From CAYVQU01 sp964453155 (lineage in GTDB: Bacteria > Chloroflexota > Anaerolineae > Anaerolineales > UBA11858), in assembly GCA_964453155.1 (NCBI GenBank), contig CAYVQU010000063.1, positions 1 through 26,527 of the forward strand: a stretch of 26,527 bases of DNA, in the 5' to 3' direction. Positions 23,401 to 26,527 of this stretch are shown in pieces (positions within the stretch are counted from its first letter, which is position 1; each line of letters opens with the position of its first letter). Below the pieces are notes generated by a model. That model made no database searches. It was not told the origin of the DNA and was given only the letters and a program-made list of their open reading frames with translations. The position numbers and the translations under genes are program-made.

Positions 23401-24556
23401 ATCGTCCAGTGAAGTCATCCACAATAACGACTTTACCGGCCTGAACGATGTATTCCTTGTTGCGTTTGTATATGTATTCAGCGCGCAGGGCTTGTTCGAG
23501 GTAGCCCAGCATGCGAGCCTGATCTGGGGTGACATCTTCAGGACGTTCGGGGTCTCGCAAGGGTAAACCCAAAATCTGTTCGACGTGGGTTTCACCGATC
23601 TCGGTTAGGGTAATATTACGATCGCGTTCACTGATCTCGTAATCCTCAGCTTTGAGCTGCTTGACGACCTGGGCCATGCGGATATACCATTCGCTGTCGT
23701 CATGAGACGGGCCAGAGATGATCAACGGAGTCCGGGCCTCATCGATGAGGACGTTGTCTACTTCGTCGATGATGGCAAAGTGATGACCGCGCTGCACCCG
23801 CTCAGCCAGACTCATCTTCATATTGTCGCGCAGATAGTCAAAGCCAAACTCGTTGTTGGTGCCATAGGTGATATCGGCGCCGTAAGCCAGCTTGCGGTCA
23901 ACCATTTGGAGTTGATGCTGGTCCTCATGGGGTGATGATTTTTCGAGATCAACCAGGAAGGCTTTCTTACCATGTTCGGTTCGGGCGGCCATTTGGAGGG
24001 CCCCCACGCTCATCCCTAACAGATTGTAGATCGGGGCTTTCCACCGGGCATCACGCCGGGCCAAGTAATCGTTAACGGTGATCAGGTGAACACCGCAGCC
24101 TACCAGGGTGTCACCCAGGGGCTCGAAGGTCCAATTATCAGGGTCATCTCCCCATTTTTCGGTGGCCAGTTCGATCCATTCGGGGTTGAGATTAAGAGCG
24201 TTAAGATAAATCGGCAGGGTAGACATGAGGGTTTTACCCTCACCAGTCCGCAGTTCGGCGACCGTGCCGCTATTGAGGGTGATCCCTCCCAACAGCTGGA
24301 CATCGTAATGGCGCTGCCCGATCGTTCGCTTGCTCGCTTCGCGGACTGTGGCGTAGGCCTCGACGAGAATTTCTTCGAGTGCTTCACCTTTCGCCAATCG
24401 CAACCGGAACTCATCTGTTTTGGCGCGTAGTTCGGCCTCACTGAGGGCTTCGAATTGAGGCTCGATGGCATTGATTTCGGCCGCAATCGCAGCCAGTTCC
24501 TGGATTTTCTTTTTTGCTGGGTCGCCTCCAATGAGGCGAACGAATTTTTTTAGCAT
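20423..24556 (-). CDS. secA: Preprotein translocase ATPase SecA, greatly enlarged
   Basis: SecA drives proteins through SecYEG using ATP. Core motifs are intact: LRTGEGKTL (102-110), VNDYLARRD (161-169), YGTNNEFGFDYLRDN (231-245), DEVDNVLIDEART (264-276), MTGTAVTEAEEF (433-444), VGTTSVE (535-541), TIATNMAGRGVDIKLGG (672-688) and RIDNQLRGRAARQGDPGSS (768-786). At 1377 residues it is far longer than E. coli SecA (901). Extra sequence is seen at about 122-152, 192-221, 460-503, 552-641 and 690-748. By far the largest block, some 290 extra residues, lies within about 885-1280, between the start of the helical scaffold and its end (EALRISIGLEAYAQRDP). The tail is KKKRRRRRRR instead of a Cys zinc-finger motif. 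The insertions keep frame and have no stops, so they appear genuine. Confidence 0.95.
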   Translation of the reverse strand: MLKKFVRLIGGDPAKKKIQELAAIAAEINAIEPQFEALSEAELRAKTDEFRLRLAKGEALEEILVEAYATVREASKRTIGQRHYDVQLLGGITLNSGTVAELRTGEGKTLMSTLPIYLNALNLNPEWIELATEKWGDDPDNWTFEPLGDTLVGCGVHLITVNDYLARRDARWKAPIYNLLGMSVGALQMAARTEHGKKAFLVDLEKSSPHEDQHQLQMVDRKLAYGADITYGTNNEFGFDYLRDNMKMSLAERVQRGHHFAIIDEVDNVLIDEARTPLIISGPSHDDSEWYIRMAQVVKQLKAEDYEISERDRNITLTEIGETHVEQILGLPLRDPERPEDVTPDQARMLGYLEQALRAEYIYKRNKEYIVQAGKVVIVDDFTGRLMPGRRWSDGLHQAVEAKEGVKIQSENVTYATITIQNYFRMYEKLAGMTGTAVTEAEEFMEIYNLEALAIPTNLDYQTMGETPTLVSKEDRDKYNYKYTYYVPPERSDDAPHYWKRKDYPDVIYRTLEAKMRAIVREIITYHILGRPILVGTTSVELSDFISRRMKADPVRRLVQTLLIREIYLQKTDTVEDGRQITDLVPLNAPLDKLRPSDLRKLIKEFDLGISLNPEDARNIDVLLNLLDLSPHHQERLVRVLKGGIPHEVLNARRHTEESQIIAGAGAFGAVTIATNMAGRGVDIKLGGELAEELVSTVDRVLRRTGHDNIYEMTLAERREALLTLQPDDYGIYGTEINFFLSSMSDMEQVKTLGGLHVIGSERHEARRIDNQLRGRAARQGDPGSSRFYLSLEDDLMIRFGGQQMEGLLTRLNVDEALPIENQLVSRIVESSQTRVEGANFDVRKHLLEYDDVLNTQRGKIYAQRDRIFMKDDLDEDVTEMLREEVLRRVPEALQDEGGPWKLLSWLEQIQPSLRFGDGMFPSYTLKLLLEDINSQFANGNPQLTIEDARHALLQLAQTAVEAEKDHHLQTVTNLLEQSQFRMQEQLEERLETLDTFMEGLSLADETETRHPQELATEMNNLLRLPIKLSNSQVRTLANDPEELREQIETQVESMMMGLTIVRLIGAIERVLKESIGFTSLELQDKSWDDLSDQVLNGIEETFTNRVDRFIGNGTPGQIATDLDAVMGKMGSALAANEIYDLMVAMPQGRRASFDRKTHRRIWVRTDRLTYVYRAAQLLEDRDPEEIAEDVLAHLEDAQAAIRTEMGRAEIYRLAEIQPQVLGKESQQGLRRVLEADYAQFETQTFGTIPDKHRVAVSNELGRQGLTQVYRQLLLSVISNLWVEYLTQVEALRISIGLEAYAQRDPLVQYKSKAFEMFQQLLKDMQMSVVTRMFTFQARPQSATQAINAEAPPPQAEAEPAAEKTTPKKKRRRRRRR

Positions 24557-24594
24557 GAGTTACACCTGGTAGACCAGAAATTTGTCGTAATGGC

Positions 24595-24652
24595 GATAGA
24601 GACAAGAGATAGAGATAGTGAAACGAATTCATCTCTATCTCTTGTCTCTATC
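24595..24652. repeat. Perfect 22-bp palindrome between divergent secA and murJ
   Basis: The arm at 24595-24616 (GATAGAGACAAGAGATAGAG plus AT) is the exact reverse complement of 24631-24652, with a 14-base loop. The arms are made of the words GATAGAGA and CAAGAGATAGAG. No T-tract follows on either side. It lies 39 bp from the secA start and 53 bp upstream of the murJ -10, in a position to affect either gene's promoter. Confidence 0.9.
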
Positions 24653-24704
24653 GGATTTTACTGGGGGCGATTATAGCATATGGATGTTATAGATTTCTTA
24701 ACGC

Positions 24705-24713
24705 TGATATAAT
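24705..24713 (+). promoter_or_regulatory. Extended -10 promoter TGATATAAT of murJ
   Basis: The TGnTATAAT consensus is perfect, and only eight bases separate the box (24708-24713) from the ATG at 24722. Transcription would start at or within a base or two of the start codon, so the mRNA is probably leaderless. No convincing -35 is seen. Confidence 0.6.
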
Positions 24714-24721
24714 CGGCTCCC

Positions 24722-26302
24722 ATGACTGAAAATAACAAAGCTAACCGCCAGATCGCGCGCGCGGCGGGTATGGTAATGATGGCCTTCGTATTCAGCCAAC
24801 TTGCCGGGTTGGTCCGTCAGATTTTGGTCGCGAATGCTTTTGGTACCAGCCCGGAGATGGATGCTTTCAATGCAGCTAACCGGGTAGCTGAAACGCTATT
24901 CAATTTAGTGGCTGGGGGCGCGCTAGGTTCGGCATTTATTCCCACTTTCACGGGGTTACTCACGAAAGAAAAGAAAACCGAAGCCTGGCAACTGGCCTCG
25001 GCAGTGAGCAATTGGGTTTTCATCATTCTGACCATTGTGAGTATTCTGGCTGGGATTTTTGCGCCCCAAGTAGTCCGCTACATCCTGGCGCCAGGTTTTG
25101 CCGCTGATCCGGCCCTGGAGCGTTTGACGATCGTTCTGATGCGCATTATGCTGCCCTCAGCCGCGATTTTTGGCTTAAGTGGGTTGGTGATGGGAATTCT
25201 CAATTCGCATCAGGTGTTTTTGATCCCGGCGTTAACCCCGGCGATGTATCAATTGGGGTTGATATTTGGAGTAACCGTGCTGGCTCCACGGATGGGGATC
25301 CACGGGTTGGCCTGGGGCGCGGTTATGGGGGCCGCGGCGCATTTGGTCCTGCAAATTCCGACGCTTTTGAAACAAGAAGGGCAGTACACTTTCACCCTCG
25401 GTATTAGAATGGAATCGGTCCGAGAAGTGATCCGATTGATGGGGCCGCGTTTGTTGGGGGTTGCCGTTGTTCAATTAAATTTTTGGGTGAACGCCCGGTT
25501 AGCATCTCAGATGCCGACTGGCAGTTATACTGGAGTGGTGTTGGGATTTGCGCTCATGTTTATGGCGCAGGCCGCGATTGCCCAATCGATCGCGACCGCG
25601 GCGATGCCCACGCTGACGGCGCAATTTGCACAAGGGAAAATGGCTGCCGTCCGCACCTCCTTGGCCTCGAGTTTGCGCGGGGTTTTGCTGCTTTCTCTGC
25701 CCGCGGCGGTGGGTTTAATCTTGCTGCGAGTGCCGATCATTACAATTCTGTATGAACGCGGGGAGTTTGATGCCCATTCAACCCAACTCGTGGCTTGGGC
25801 ATTGTTATGGTATACCGCGGGACTGGTGGGGCATTCGGTGATGGAAGTTTTGGCCCGGGCGTTTTACGCCCTCCATGATACGAAAACCCCAGTACTCGTG
25901 GGGATCGTAGCGATGAGTTTAAATGTGGTTTTTAGCTTTGGGTTTGCGGCCCTATTTCGCCAGATTGGGTGGCAACCACATGGTGGGTTAGCGTTGGCAA
26001 ATTCACTGGCTACTGCTTTGGAAACCGTCGGTTTGTTAATTTTGATGCGGCGGCGGCTGGATGGTCTTGAAGGTCGCCGGATCTGGCCTGGGGTTTGGCA
26101 ATCGGCCTTGGGGGCGGGGATGATGGCACTGATTTTATGGGGCTGGATGGCATTAATGGGTGGGCAGCCCCCCTGGATGGTTGCAATCGGTGGCATCGGA
26201 TTGGGGGGCGCGATTTATGGTGGTATGCTGCTGATGTTGCGCGTCCCAGAAATTCAGACTTTAGTGCAGGTTGTAAAAAGAAAACTGCCGATTTTGCATT
26301 GA
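24722..26302 (+). CDS. murJ: MurJ/MviN-type lipid II flippase
   Basis: A 526-residue polytopic membrane protein of the MOP superfamily that moves lipid II across the membrane for peptidoglycan synthesis. It has the family opening (ANRQIARAAGMVMMAFVFSQ) with SQLAGLVRQILVANAFGTSPEMDAFNAANR, then about 14 hydrophobic helices. Conserved segments include GGALGSAFIPTF (about 61-72), MRIMLPSAAIFGLSGLVMGILNS and LARAFYALHDTKTP. It lies upstream of no visible partner, but other envelope genes are in this window. The start is supported by a -10 only eight bases upstream (likely leaderless), and the last codons overlap its terminator. Related Wzx-like flippases for other lipid-linked sugars are an alternative, but overall pattern favours MurJ. 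Confidence 0.9.
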   Translation: MTENNKANRQIARAAGMVMMAFVFSQLAGLVRQILVANAFGTSPEMDAFNAANRVAETLFNLVAGGALGSAFIPTFTGLLTKEKKTEAWQLASAVSNWVFIILTIVSILAGIFAPQVVRYILAPGFAADPALERLTIVLMRIMLPSAAIFGLSGLVMGILNSHQVFLIPALTPAMYQLGLIFGVTVLAPRMGIHGLAWGAVMGAAAHLVLQIPTLLKQEGQYTFTLGIRMESVREVIRLMGPRLLGVAVVQLNFWVNARLASQMPTGSYTGVVLGFALMFMAQAAIAQSIATAAMPTLTAQFAQGKMAAVRTSLASSLRGVLLLSLPAAVGLILLRVPIITILYERGEFDAHSTQLVAWALLWYTAGLVGHSVMEVLARAFYALHDTKTPVLVGIVAMSLNVVFSFGFAALFRQIGWQPHGGLALANSLATALETVGLLILMRRRLDGLEGRRIWPGVWQSALGAGMMALILWGWMALMGGQPPWMVAIGGIGLGGAIYGGMLLMLRVPEIQTLVQVVKRKLPILH

Positions 26303-26322
26303 AATCGGCAGTTTTGCATTTT
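26281..26322 (+). terminator. Intrinsic terminator overlapping the end of murJ
   Basis: AAAACTGCCGATTT (26281-26294), 7-base loop, AAATCGGCAGTTTT (26302-26315), a perfect 14-bp stem, then GCATTTT. The left arm is inside the last codons and the loop contains the first two bases of the TGA stop (26300-26302). Confidence 0.8.
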
Positions 26323-26527
26323 ACTCCCACCTGAGTAGTTTTCGGTCTGAATTGCTGTGCTGTATCAAGATTCTGGTTCTCTGTAAAATGCGGATTGAGC
26401 CAGTTCCCGGGAAACATTCACCACCCTTAAGTTCATAGCGCCAAGATTTTTTCCGAAAACAGCTTAACGTTTTATTAGAGTTTATGCAGAATTAGCAGCG
26501 GCAGTTCGCCATCGTTGGGTCTGTGAA
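26303..26527. other. Gene-free end of window with a partial two-hairpin element
   Basis: No convincing coding region. Bases 26319-26351 resemble copy 1 of the two-hairpin element: 19 of 22 bases match between 26330-26351 and 14265-14286 by eye. AGTTTTCGG (26337-26345) can pair with CCGAAAAC (26453-26460) across a longer loop (107 nt). The left hairpin arm is absent; its place is taken by murJ and its terminator. The rest is without recognisable features. Confidence 0.5.

Noticed and set aside
1..26527. CRISPR array, transposase, phage or integrase genes, tRNA or rRNA
   Set aside because: I looked through the spacers and reading frames and saw no regularly spaced repeats, no such protein motifs, and no cloverleaf or rRNA-like sequence.

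Overview
The window (26.5 kb, intermediate base composition, about 20 protein genes on both strands with short spacers) looks like ordinary chromosome from a Chloroflexota bacterium, most probably class Anaerolineae. This is inference: there is no rRNA or other decisive marker. It rests on gene content (tandem LCP-type proteins, a free-standing B12-binding mutase subunit next to a MeaB GTPase, a greatly enlarged SecA ending in a poly-Arg tail, an Flp-type pilin) and on many palindromic intergenic 'word' repeats. I see no phage, transposase, CRISPR array, rRNA or tRNA.

Layout. 1-1577: a tandem-GNAT protein cut by the window edge and a HAD hydrolase, both +. 1606-4052: an ABC-F ATPase and a HIT-family protein, both -. 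4203-9432: two LytR-CpsA-Psr (LCP) type proteins, the second lacking key arginines, followed 3 bp later by a RecD2-like helicase. 9734-12451: an M3 oligoendopeptidase and an FHA-domain membrane protein, each with a recognisable promoter. 12528-14065 (-): a membrane protein with a carboxypeptidase-regulatory-like domain, an Flp-type pilin carrying a large C-terminal jelly-roll-like domain, and a cold-shock protein with a good sigma70-type promoter. 14412-19147 (+): the cobalamin-binding mutase subunit, MeaB GTPase, a RimJ-like acetyltransferase, PRPP synthetase, MutM and a small membrane protein. 19239-24556 (-): adenosine deaminase family protein and SecA. 24722-26302 (+): MurJ-type flippase, then a gene-free end.

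How genes work together. The mutase B12 subunit and MeaB belong to methylmalonyl-CoA (or related acyl-CoA) mutase function; the large catalytic subunit is not here. LCP proteins, MurJ and SecA serve the cell envelope and secretion. RecD2 and MutM serve DNA maintenance; PRPP synthetase and adenosine deaminase serve nucleotide metabolism. The pilin and its downstream partner look like a two-gene surface module.

Most notable non-coding signal: a two-hairpin element of about 105 nt occurs twice in the same orientation on either side of the mutase-subunit gene. The arms of both hairpins differ between copies yet remain paired (compensatory and G-U changes), and a partial third copy follows murJ. 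Other items worth a look are the pilin-lectin-like fusion, the SecA insertions, the degenerate LCP paralogue, near-leaderless extended -10 promoters, and several perfect intergenic palindromes without T-tracts, one of which forms the end of the HIT coding sequence.
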